A stretch of DNA of 14,813 nt from Rhodobiaceae bacterium (lineage in GTDB: Bacteria; Pseudomonadota; Alphaproteobacteria; Parvibaculales; Parvibaculaceae): the NCBI GenBank assembly GCA_027352645.1, contig DAIEIL010000109.1, positions 1 to 14,813 on the forward strand. The letters are read 5' to 3'. Each line of letters opens with the position of its first letter. Position 1 is the first letter of the stretch. Under the pieces are notes generated by a model. The model saw only the letters and a program-made list of their open reading frames with translations, searched no databases and was not told the DNA's origin. A program made the translations under genes and the position numbers. Shown one piece after another: positions 1-6,085 of this stretch.

Positions 1-474
1 GACTTCAAGGAGGAATGCGAGACCGACCTGTTCGGCGAGCAGGTGGTGCTCTGCGGCGGATTGGTGGAACTCATCCGCGCCGGCTTCGAGACACTGGTGG
101 AAGCCGGATACGCGCCAGAAATGGCCTATTTCGAGTGCCTGCACGAAGTGAAGCTCATCGTCGACCTCATCTATGAGGGCGGCATTGCCAACATGAACTA
201 CTCGGTCTCGAACACCGCCGAATATGGCGAGTACGTCACGGGCCCGCGCATCATCACCGCCGAAACCAAGGCCGAGATGAAGCGCGTTCTCACCGACATC
301 CAGACCGGCAAGTTCACGCGCGACTGGATGCTCGAGAACAAGGTCAACCAGACCAGCTTCAAGGCCATCCGCGCCCGCAACGCCGCCCATCCGATCGAGG
401 AAGTCGGCCAGCGTCTGCGCGCCATGATGCCGTGGATTGCCGCCAACAAGCTCGTAGACAAGGACAAGAACTGA
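1..474 (+). CDS. ilvC: Ketol-acid reductoisomerase (NADP+), 3' part only
   Basis: C-terminal 157 residues of KARI, which converts acetolactate or acetohydroxybutyrate to the dihydroxy-acid in valine, leucine and isoleucine synthesis (cytoplasmic, Mg2+ and NAD(P)H dependent). The 5' end lies outside the window; the reading frame starts at base 1. The fragment is the knotted helical domain of a class I (short) enzyme. All expected metal/substrate ligands are present at family spacing: D9 and E13 in TDLFGEQ, E45 and E49 in YFECLHE, and S70 in NYSVSN, corresponding to D190, E194, E226, E230 and S251 of class I enzymes. The end, WIAANKLVDKDKN, is typical. A strong terminator follows 33 bases after the stop, so ilvC ends its transcription unit. 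Identification is very secure. Confidence 0.97.
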   Translation, partial: DFKEECETDLFGEQVVLCGGLVELIRAGFETLVEAGYAPEMAYFECLHEVKLIVDLIYEGGIANMNYSVSNTAEYGEYVTGPRIITAETKAEMKRVLTDIQTGKFTRDWMLENKVNQTSFKAIRARNAAHPIEEVGQRLRAMMPWIAANKLVDKDKN

Positions 475-507
475 CGCGATCTCGCGAACAGCCCTAGTCG
501 CTACAGG

Positions 508-540
508 GGGCCCTCCGCGGAGATCGCGGAGGGCCCTTTC
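508..540 (+). terminator. Intrinsic terminator after ilvC
   Basis: A perfect 12-bp GC-rich stem (gggccctccgcg at 508-519 with cgcggagggccc at 525-536) closes a 5-base loop (gagat) and is followed by a T-rich run, tttctcttt. This is a textbook rho-independent terminator and separates ilvC from the downstream racemase-like gene. Confidence 0.93.
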
Positions 541-567
541 TCTTTGGGGCGACGATGAATTGATGAA

Positions 568-596
568 TGTCATCCGGGCTTCATGCGGGGATGACA
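568..596. repeat. Palindromic REP-like element
   Basis: Perfect 8-bp inverted arms, tgtcatcc (568-575) and ggatgaca (589-596), enclose 13 bases. Inside, a GG/GG internal loop and a GC/GC pair leave a 5-base apical loop. The TGTCATCC...GGATGACA form resembles short palindromic elements scattered between genes in many alphaproteobacterial genomes. Only one copy is visible here, so repeat status is inferred from resemblance. An operator or an mRNA leader hairpin for the gene starting at 633 is the alternative. Confidence 0.45.
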
Positions 597-632
597 GTTA
601 GACTTGAACAGTCGAGGTTGAAGGAGAGCGAC

Positions 633-1337
633 ATGCCCCCATCGTCTCAGCGTCACGGCGCCGACATCGCCTTTCTGCATACGGCGGCGATCCATATCGA
701 CACTTTCGACGTGCTGGGCCACGAGATCGCGCCGGAGTTGAAGCTCACCCATGTCGTGCGCGAGGATCTGCTCGCCGCCGCCGAGAAGGTGGGATACGTG
801 ACGCCCGCCCTCGCTCTCAAGACGCGCGAAGCCCTGCTGGCACTGGCCGATGGCGGCGCGCGCGTTGTCGTCTGCACCTGCTCGACGCTGGGCGCGGTCG
901 CCGAAGCCACGAATGAAGAGGCCGTTGTGCCGATCCTCAGGATCGACCGACCCATGGCCGACCTCGCAGTTCTGCAAGGTCACAGCATCGGCATCGCCGC
1001 TTGTGTGCCCGCGACCGTGCCGAATACCGAGGCGCTGATCGCCGAATCGGCCCGCGCCGTCGCCCGGGATTTCGAGCTCGAAACCTTCCTGTTCGACGAT
1101 ATCTGGACCGCGTTCCGGGAGGGGAGGCTGGACGATTATTATCAGGGAATCGCCACCCGTATCGCCGATGTGGCCCGGCGCGTCGACGTTCTGGTCCTGG
1201 CGCAGGCCTCGATGGCCCCTGCGGCGGCGCTTTGCCATAACCTGCCGGTTCCGGTCCTTTCGAGCCCCCGGATCGGCTTCGAGGCGGCAGCCCGCCTTGC
1301 GCGCCGGGGAGACACAATGCGGCGAAATGCGCGTTGA
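633..1337 (+). CDS. Asp/Glu racemase superfamily protein, one catalytic Cys missing
   Basis: A 234-residue protein of the Asp/Glu/hydantoin racemase fold (PF01177-like), whose members act on alpha-carbons of amino acids or related acids using two opposed cysteines. The N-lobe cysteine motif is present as CTCSTLGA (Cys81 and Cys83; Cys83 is the likely catalytic one). The C-lobe position, usually a Cys in a hydrophobic strand-CT motif, reads VLVLAQASM here, with Ala192 in its place. Classical two-base racemization is therefore doubtful; a one-base isomerase, lyase or decarboxylase is possible. The start at ATG 633 is chosen because aaggagag (621-628) sits just upstream; an in-frame ATG at 567 lies inside the palindrome and lacks a site. 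The stop codon overlaps the TTGACA of the downstream iron promoter. The substrate cannot be read from the sequence. Confidence 0.8.
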   Translation: MPPSSQRHGADIAFLHTAAIHIDTFDVLGHEIAPELKLTHVVREDLLAAAEKVGYVTPALALKTREALLALADGGARVVVCTCSTLGAVAEATNEEAVVPILRIDRPMADLAVLQGHSIGIAACVPATVPNTEALIAESARAVARDFELETFLFDDIWTAFREGRLDDYYQGIATRIADVARRVDVLVLAQASMAPAAALCHNLPVPVLSSPRIGFEAAARLARRGDTMRRNAR

Positions 1338-1359
1338 CATGAGTTGAGAATGATTATCA
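1334..1359 (+). promoter_or_regulatory. Fur-type box and -35-like element of the iron uptake genes
   Basis: TGAGAATGATTATCA (1345-1359) matches the 7-1-7 Fur inverted repeat TGATAAT-N-ATTATCA with one mismatch in 15. A TTGACA hexamer (1334-1339), overlapping the end of the racemase gene, lies six bases upstream, so the box would fall between -35 and -10 where a repressor blocks polymerase. The -10 is weak (tcagat at 1357-1362, spacer 17). Genes downstream are an iron-type cupredoxin and FTR1, which fits iron-responsive control by Fur or a relative (Mur in some alphaproteobacteria). Confidence 0.75.
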
Positions 1360-1397
1360 GATGCCGCCAGTTTACTTCGCTCAAACTGCGGACTGAC

Positions 1398-1739
1398 ATG
1401 ATGATGCGCAAGTTCCTGCCGGCGGCGGTCGTGATCCTCGCGATGGGCTTCGCCGCCCCGGCTTTTGCCGAAGACCCGGTGATGGTCGAAATCTCGATCA
1501 AGGATCACAAATTCGACCCTGCGGTCGTCGATGTGCCGGCGGGCAAGGAAATCAAGCTCATCGTCAAGAATCTCGACGCGACGCCGGAGGAATTCGAATC
1601 CACCGAGCTCAACCGCGAAAAGATCATCGGCGGCGGCAGGCAGGGCATCTTCTATCTCGATCCGCTGAAGGCCGGGACCTATCCCTTTTTCGGCGAGTTC
1701 AATCAGGCGACAGCGCAAGGCAAGCTGATCGCCAAGTAA
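1398..1739 (+). CDS. Exported cupredoxin-like protein of an EfeO/FTR1 iron system
   Basis: A 113-residue exported protein. A signal peptide (MMMRK, hydrophobic core, cleavage near AFA/EDP) is followed by one cupredoxin domain of the Cupredoxin_1/EfeO N-terminal type: IKDHKFDPAVVDVPAG, then TPEEFESTELNREK, then AGTYPFFGEF. There is no cysteine at all in the mature part and no obvious Cys-His-Met copper cluster, so it is not a blue copper electron carrier of the usual kind. Acidic residues in the EEFES segment and the DHKF His may hold iron or copper. It probably passes iron to the FTR1 permease whose gene starts 18 bases downstream. Start choice is uncertain: ATG at 1398, 1401 or 1404 puts the signal peptide at the N-terminus, whereas the longer TTG-initiated frame (1344) would run through the Fur box and is unlikely. 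Confidence 0.82.
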   Translation: MMMRKFLPAAVVILAMGFAAPAFAEDPVMVEISIKDHKFDPAVVDVPAGKEIKLIVKNLDATPEEFESTELNREKIIGGGRQGIFYLDPLKAGTYPFFGEFNQATAQGKLIAK

Positions 1740-1757
1740 TCGTTAAGGTAGCTCGCC

Positions 1758-2603
1758 ATGCTCGCGACCCTCATCATCGTCTTTCGTGAAGTCATCGAGG
1801 CGGCGCTCGTCCTCAGCATCGTCGCGGCTGCGACGAAAGGCGTGGCGGGCCGTCACAAGTGGCTCGTGCTCGGCGTGCTGGGCGGTATTGCGGGCGCGGC
1901 TCTCGTCGCGATCTTCGCAGGCGCGATCTCGGATTCGCTGGAAGGCGCGGGGCAGGAAGTCTTCAACGCCAGCGTGCTCTTTGTCGCCGTCATCATGCTT
2001 GCCTGGCACAATGTCTGGATGAGCAGTCATGGCCGTGAGCTTGCCGCGGAGATGAAGGCGGTCGGTCACGACGTGTCGGTGGGTACGCGCCCGCTTTATG
2101 CGGTGGCCATCGTTGTCGGCATGGCGATCCTGCGCGAGGGTTCGGAAGTCGTGCTTTTCCTTTATGGCATCGCGAGCGGCGGCGTCGGCGCATCGGGCCT
2201 GCTGCTCGGCGGCGTGATCGGCGTTGCGGCGGGCGCGGCGCTGGGCTTTGCGCTTTATTTCGGCCTGCTCAATCTTTCGACGCGCCACCTCTTCTCGGTG
2301 ACGAGCTGGCTCATCCTGCTGCTCGCGGCGGGCATGGCGGCGCAGGGCGCGAATTTCCTCACCCAGGCCGATATTCTTCCCTCGCTCGGCCGCGCGGTCT
2401 GGGACACGTCATGGCTGCTGACCGAGAGCAGTCTCGTGGGGCAGCTGCTCCACACGCTGATCGGCTATACGGCGCGGCCCTCGGGCATTCAGATCGCCTT
2501 CTATGTCGGGACGATCGTCCTCATCGGCGGCGCGATGAAACTCTATGGCGATGCGCGCGCGCAGCCGAAGCCCGGCAATCATGCGCCGCGCCCCATCGCC
2601 TGA
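1758..2603 (+). CDS. FTR1/EfeU family iron permease
   Basis: A 281-residue inner-membrane protein with about seven hydrophobic segments. Two RExxE iron motifs mark the FTR1/EfeU family: REVIE at residues 10-14 in the first helix (Val where Gly is usual) and REGSE at residues 126-130 in the fourth. Yeast Ftr1p and E. coli EfeU carry iron across the membrane with such glutamates. A ribosome-binding site (aaggta, 1745-1750) precedes ATG 1758. It follows the cupredoxin by 18 bases and shares its Fur-type promoter, so the two make a compact iron import unit without visible efeB, P19 or M75-peptidase partners. The stop is 4 bases from the stop of the opposite-strand hydrolase. Identification is secure; the iron oxidation state transported cannot be seen. 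Confidence 0.92.
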   Translation: MLATLIIVFREVIEAALVLSIVAAATKGVAGRHKWLVLGVLGGIAGAALVAIFAGAISDSLEGAGQEVFNASVLFVAVIMLAWHNVWMSSHGRELAAEMKAVGHDVSVGTRPLYAVAIVVGMAILREGSEVVLFLYGIASGGVGASGLLLGGVIGVAAGAALGFALYFGLLNLSTRHLFSVTSWLILLLAAGMAAQGANFLTQADILPSLGRAVWDTSWLLTESSLVGQLLHTLIGYTARPSGIQIAFYVGTIVLIGGAMKLYGDARAQPKPGNHAPRPIA

Positions 2604-2607
2604 AAGC

Positions 2608-3315
2608 TCAGTAAAACCAGGAATTGACGCCTGAGCGGTCGAAGGGCTGCCAGGCTCCTTCCGGTAGCGCCAGTCGGTCCGCAATCGCCCAGAGCACCAG
2701 CGGGTTGACGCTCATACCCATGTGGCTGGCCTGAACCTCGATATTGTCCGTTTGCGGACCTTCTTCTTCGCGGCATGCCTCCCAGGGCACGACGCCATCT
2801 GTCTTTGAGTAGATGGCGGTGCAGGGCACGGGCGGCGCGACACGCAGGCGCTTGGCCAGTTCCGGGTCGTAGCTTCCATCCATCCTGTAGCCGGCGGCGA
2901 AGGGGCTTCCCAGCGTGATGATCTGGCGCACCAGCGATGGCTGCTCGCGGGCAAGTTCGCGCGCATAAATGCCGCCAAGCGACCAGCCGATGATGCTGAC
3001 GCGGCGCTGGTAGCGGTCCGACAATTCCTTGAAGCGGTCGCGCACGCCCTGGCGGATCTTCTCGCTCGGGCCCCAGTTCATGCCGAGCTTCCAGGGATGA
3101 ACCTGATAGCCCAGCAACTGGAGATAGCGGCGCAGCACCACGGTCGAACCATCGGAGGTGAGCATGCCCGGCAGAACGAGAACCGGATGTCCGTCGCCGC
3201 GCGGCGCATGCATCAGCGCAGGCAAAGCGGGCACCATGGAGCCCAATTCGAGAAAGACGCGGAGCTCTCCGAGCCGGGAAAAGAGGCTCGGCTCTTCAGG
3301 CGCGGAAAATGGCAT
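2608..3315 (-). CDS. Alpha/beta hydrolase (lipase/esterase-like)
   Basis: A 235-residue alpha/beta hydrolase. VLVLPGML (residues 45-52) forms the first core strand and oxyanion region, GWSLGG (110-115) is the nucleophile elbow with Ser112, YSKTDGVVPW carries the likely acid Asp173, and ASHMGM carries the catalytic His198. The full triad is present in order and at normal spacing. No signal peptide or lipobox is visible, so it is probably cytoplasmic. The region around the elbow resembles PGAP1/lipase-class hydrolases that act on esters, but the substrate is unknown. A ggag site lies 7 bases before the ATG. It begins 78 bases after the CDF exporter stop on the same strand, with no strong terminator between, so it may be read through from the zinc operon; a functional link to zinc is not evident. 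Confidence 0.85.
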   Translation of the reverse strand: MPFSAPEEPSLFSRLGELRVFLELGSMVPALPALMHAPRGDGHPVLVLPGMLTSDGSTVVLRRYLQLLGYQVHPWKLGMNWGPSEKIRQGVRDRFKELSDRYQRRVSIIGWSLGGIYARELAREQPSLVRQIITLGSPFAAGYRMDGSYDPELAKRLRVAPPVPCTAIYSKTDGVVPWEACREEEGPQTDNIEVQASHMGMSVNPLVLWAIADRLALPEGAWQPFDRSGVNSWFY

Positions 3316-3393
3316 GAAAACTCCGGGGTGACGCAGAGACGGAGGGCATGTTAGCGCGTCCGTCGCCGACGGTCACTCGATGATGGCGGGCGC

Positions 3394-4314
3394 CTAATGA
3401 TGCCCGTCATGCCCGCTATCGGTGCATTCGCCGCGCTCCAGCTGCACGGTCGCATGGCTGATGCCGAATTCGGAGCTGAGCCGCGCCTTGATGCCGGAAA
3501 GCGCCGTATTGTTGTCCACGCCATCCGCGAGGTGCGCATGGAGGGTTACGAGCGATTGGCCTTGAGTTAGCGACCAGGCATGGACGTGGTGCACATCGTC
3601 GACGCCCTCGACGTTCTTCATGAGGTCGGCCGCGATCTCGTCGGGATCGAGATGATGCGGCGTTCCCTCCATCAGGATATGCGCCGAATCCCGCGTCACC
3701 TTCCATGCGCTGCGAAGGATGAGCACCGCGACGAGCACGGAGAGCATGGGGTCCACGGGCATGAAGCCGGTGAAGAGAATGACGATGGCGGCAATGATCG
3801 CGGCGATGGAGCCAAGAAGGTCGCCGAGCACATGAAGCGCGGCGCCTTTGAGGTTGATGCTGTCGCCCGCGCCGTGAAGCATCAGGAAGGACAGGATGTT
3901 GACGATGAGGCCGCCAATGGCGACCACAAGCATGGGTCCGCCGAGAACTTCGGACGGCTGCATGAGGCGCATGGCAGCCTCGACGATGATCCATGCGGAA
4001 AGCGCCAGCATGACCACGCCGTTGAGGAAGGCGGCGAGGATTTCCGCGCGGTGCCAGCCATAGCTGCGCGCATCGTCCGCCGGCCGCCGCGCGAGGCGCA
4101 CGGCGATCCATGCAAGCGCCAGAGCGCCTGTGTCGGTGAGCATGTGGCCTGCATCGGCGATAAGGGCGAGCGAGCCCGAGATGAAGCCGCCCGCCGCCTC
4201 GACAATCATGAAGCCGCCGGTGAGCCATAGCGCGACGAGCACGCGGCGTTCATTGCCCGCGCCGTGTTCGTAGGCTTGTTCATGGTCATGATCGTGATGA
4301 TGCGCGGCGGACAT
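3394..4314 (-). CDS. Cation diffusion facilitator, zinc efflux type (CzcD/ZitB-like)
   Basis: A 306-residue CDF transporter that would expel Zn2+ (possibly also Co2+ or Cd2+) from the cytoplasm in exchange for protons. It has six membrane segments (about 25-205) and a cytoplasmic ferredoxin-like C-domain. The transport site reads HMLTD in TM2 (His57, Asp61) and HVLGD in TM5 (His161, Asp165); the His-Asp pairs are typical of zinc-selective members rather than the Asp-Asp of Mn/Fe exporters. The N-terminus is His-rich (HHHDHDH, residues 5-11), the C-domain has HHVHAW and HAHL, and the protein ends HDGHH, all consistent with metal capture. Its ATG overlaps the stop of the upstream ArsR-type repressor by one base (TAATG), so translation is probably coupled and expression zinc-induced. 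Confidence 0.95.
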   Translation of the reverse strand: MSAAHHHDHDHEQAYEHGAGNERRVLVALWLTGGFMIVEAAGGFISGSLALIADAGHMLTDTGALALAWIAVRLARRPADDARSYGWHRAEILAAFLNGVVMLALSAWIIVEAAMRLMQPSEVLGGPMLVVAIGGLIVNILSFLMLHGAGDSINLKGAALHVLGDLLGSIAAIIAAIVILFTGFMPVDPMLSVLVAVLILRSAWKVTRDSAHILMEGTPHHLDPDEIAADLMKNVEGVDDVHHVHAWSLTQGQSLVTLHAHLADGVDNNTALSGIKARLSSEFGISHATVQLERGECTDSGHDGHH

Positions 4315-4640
4315 TATTCGGGCTCCTCGTTCACATGGGCGACCATGTCGGCGATGACGTGGCGCACATGGGCATCGTGAATGCGATAGAAAATCTGCTT
4401 GCCGCGCCGTTCCGCCGTGACGAGGCGCGCAGCGCGCAGAAGTCTCAGATGGTGGCTGACGAGGGAAGGGGAGAGGCCGAGCTTTTCGGCCATGTGCCCG
4501 ACCGATTGCGGTCCCTCCAGCGTCTCCACGACGATCCTGAGTCTGCTCGGATCGCCAAGCAGGCGGAACATCTCGGCAAGCTCTGTCGCCTTGTCGTCGG
4601 AAAGCGAAAGCTCGGCTGTCGTCAGGCTGTGCGGGTGCAT
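4314..4640 (-). CDS. ArsR/SmtB-family zinc-responsive repressor
   Basis: A winged-helix metal sensor of 108 residues from the preferred start. LGDPSRLRIV (residues 28-37), the turn LGLSPSLVSHHLRLLRAARLV (55-73, recognition helix) and the wing ERRGKQIFYRI are typical. The last helix carries Asp89, His91, His102 and Glu105, exactly the D-x-H-(10)-H-x-x-E spacing of the zinc site of SmtB/CzrA, so it should release DNA on binding Zn2+. The frame can be extended to an ATG ending at 4676, but that start lies upstream of the likely transcription start and its first codons lie in the operator; I favour the ATG at 4640-4638. Neither start has a clear ribosome site, so the message may be nearly leaderless. 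The downstream overlapping CDF exporter is the expected target. Confidence 0.9.
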   Translation of the reverse strand: MHPHSLTTAELSLSDDKATELAEMFRLLGDPSRLRIVVETLEGPQSVGHMAEKLGLSPSLVSHHLRLLRAARLVTAERRGKQIFYRIHDAHVRHVIADMVAHVNEEPE

Positions 4641-4647
4641 ATCAACC

Positions 4648-4671
4648 ACATATGAACAGGTGTTCACATGT
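4648..4671. promoter_or_regulatory. SmtB/CzrA-type 12-2-12 operator
   Basis: TGAACA-GG-TGTTCA (4653-4666) is the core of a 24-bp palindrome in which 10 of 12 position pairs are complementary. It has the ATGAACA/TGTTCA form known for ArsR/SmtB zinc-sensor operators. On the minus strand it overlaps a candidate -10 (TACATG, 4672-4667) that lies 17 bases from a -35-like TTGATC (4695-4690), so repressor binding would block the arsR-CDF promoter. Confidence 0.8.
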
Positions 4672-4695
4672 AGCATCTGGGTGGCGGCGGATCAA
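4667..4695 (-). promoter_or_regulatory. Candidate promoter of the arsR-CDF operon
   Basis: On the minus strand, TTGATC (4695-4690) and TACATG (4672-4667) are separated by 17 bases. The -10 is a weak match, but overlap with the 12-2-12 operator supports it. Transcription would begin near 4660, downstream of the ATG at 4676, which supports the shorter repressor start. Confidence 0.45.
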
Positions 4696-4768
4696 GTCGA
4701 GTCGTATGGCCGCGCGCCTTGTGCTACATCGCCGCCATTCGTCTTCAAGCCTCATCGGGGGACCATCC

Positions 4769-5965
4769 ATGCGTATCGGCACACCGCTCACCAAAGGCGC
4801 GACGCGGGTCATGCTTCTGGGCTCCGGCGAGCTTGGCAAGGAGGTGGCGATCGAGCTTCAGCGTTACGGCGCGGAGGTGATCGCCGTCGACCGCTACGAG
4901 AACGCCCCCGCACAGCAGGTCGCGCACCGCTCCTATGTGATCGCGATGACCGATGCGGCTGCCTTGCGCGCGCTGGTCGAGAAGGAGCGCCCGCATCTCA
5001 TCGTTCCCGAGATCGAGGCCATCGCCATCGACGAACTGGCGAGGATCGAGGCGGAAGGACTGGCGGAAGTGATTCCCACCGCGCGGGCGGCCCAGCTCAC
5101 CATGAACCGCGAAGGCATTCGCCGCCTCGCCGCCGAAGAGCTTGGACTGCCGACCTCGCCCTATGCCTTCGCCGCCAGTGTCGAGGAGTTGAAGGCCGGA
5201 GCAGCGAAAGTCGGCTTTCCCTGCTTCGTGAAGCCGGTCATGTCGTCATCCGGCAAGGGGCAGAGTTATGTCGAGAATGCCGAGGGCGTTCAGGCGGCCT
5301 GGGATTATGCGATGGCAGGGGGGCGCGTCGAGCGCCAGCTCGTCATCGTCGAGGGGCGCATCGACTTCGACTACGAGATCACGCAGCTCACCGTTCGCGC
5401 GCGCGGCGCTTCCGGCGAGATCGAAACGCATTTCTGCGATCCGGTCGGCCATGTGCAGGTGAAGGGCGATTATGTCGAAAGCTGGCAACCGCAGGCCATG
5501 AGCCCGAAGGCACTCGCCCGCGCCCGCGAAATCGCCGGGAAGGTGACGCAGGCGCTGGGTGGGCGCGGCATTTTTGGCGTCGAGCTTTTCGTGAAGGGTG
5601 ACGATGTCTGGTTCTCGGAAGTGAGCCCGCGCCCGCACGATACGGGCCTCGTCACGCTGGTCAGCCAGTATCAGAGCGAATTTGCGCTTCATGCGCGGGC
5701 GATCCTCGGTCTGCCGGTTTCGACAGTGTTTCTCTCGCCGGGCGCCTCTGCCGTCATTTATGGCGGAATGGACGAGCAGGGCATCGCCTTTGAGGGGCTC
5801 GATCGGGCGCTCGGCGTGCCGGATACCGAGGTTCGGCTGTTCGGCAAGCCGGAGTCCTTCCTGCGCCGCCGCATGGGCGTGGCGCTGGCGCGGGGCGCGG
5901 ATACCGCCGAGGCGCGGGCGCGCGCGAAGGAAGCGGCCTCGCGGGTGAAGCCCATCAAGGGCTGA
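4769..5965 (+). CDS. purT: Formate-dependent phosphoribosylglycinamide formyltransferase (GAR transformylase 2)
   Basis: A 398-residue ATP-grasp enzyme (E. coli PurT has 392). It makes formyl-GAR from GAR, formate and ATP, the folate-independent version of the third step of purine synthesis, in the cytoplasm. GSGELGKE (residues 18-25) is the N-terminal nucleotide-fold signature, EIEAIA (81-86) the substrate region, VKPVMSSSGKGQS (154-166) the ATP-grasp loop, and EVSPRPHDTGLVT (284-296) the metal/GAR segment near the C-lobe. The start at ATG 4769 is chosen because it gives the family N-terminus and has ggggga just upstream; the longer open frame from 4652 runs through the zinc operator. It is transcribed divergently from arsR across about 128 bases. 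No regulatory site specific to purT is evident. Confidence 0.96.
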   Translation: MRIGTPLTKGATRVMLLGSGELGKEVAIELQRYGAEVIAVDRYENAPAQQVAHRSYVIAMTDAAALRALVEKERPHLIVPEIEAIAIDELARIEAEGLAEVIPTARAAQLTMNREGIRRLAAEELGLPTSPYAFAASVEELKAGAAKVGFPCFVKPVMSSSGKGQSYVENAEGVQAAWDYAMAGGRVERQLVIVEGRIDFDYEITQLTVRARGASGEIETHFCDPVGHVQVKGDYVESWQPQAMSPKALARAREIAGKVTQALGGRGIFGVELFVKGDDVWFSEVSPRPHDTGLVTLVSQYQSEFALHARAILGLPVSTVFLSPGASAVIYGGMDEQGIAFEGLDRALGVPDTEVRLFGKPESFLRRRMGVALARGADTAEARARAKEAASRVKPIKG

Positions 5966-5979
5966 TGGTCCCTGAATCT

Positions 5980-6012
5980 TGCAAATTCGCAGCATAATTT
6001 TTGTCATGCTGC
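5980..6012. promoter_or_regulatory. Inverted repeats upstream of the LysR-type gene
   Basis: Two overlapping dyads lie in an AT-rich stretch between purT and the regulator: GCAGCAT (5989-5995) with ATGCTGC (6006-6012), perfect 7-bp arms 10 bases apart; and TGCAAATTCGCA (5980-5991), a 12-bp palindrome with one mismatched pair. No T-run follows, so a terminator is unlikely. Autoregulatory LysR-type binding is plausible but unproven. Confidence 0.4.
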
Positions 6013-6085
6013 ATTTATTCCATGTTCAAAGCCCGGTACTCTCATCCAGGCAAGGGCGTTTTGCGCCAAAGCAGGTAGGACGAGC

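Noticed and set aside
570..1718. 382-residue minus-strand frame
   Set aside because: It spans the racemase gene, the Fur-type box and the cupredoxin gene, all well supported on the plus strand, and its composition (Arg, His and Asp rich) is typical of antisense frames.
3360..3372. Terminator between the CDF exporter and the hydrolase
   Set aside because: CCGTC/GACGG with a 3-base loop is short and has no T-run on the transcribed strand, so read-through is as likely.
4399..5601. 400-residue plus frame overlapping arsR and purT
   Set aside because: It is out of frame with purT, antisense to arsR, extremely Arg-rich and lacks a ribosome site.
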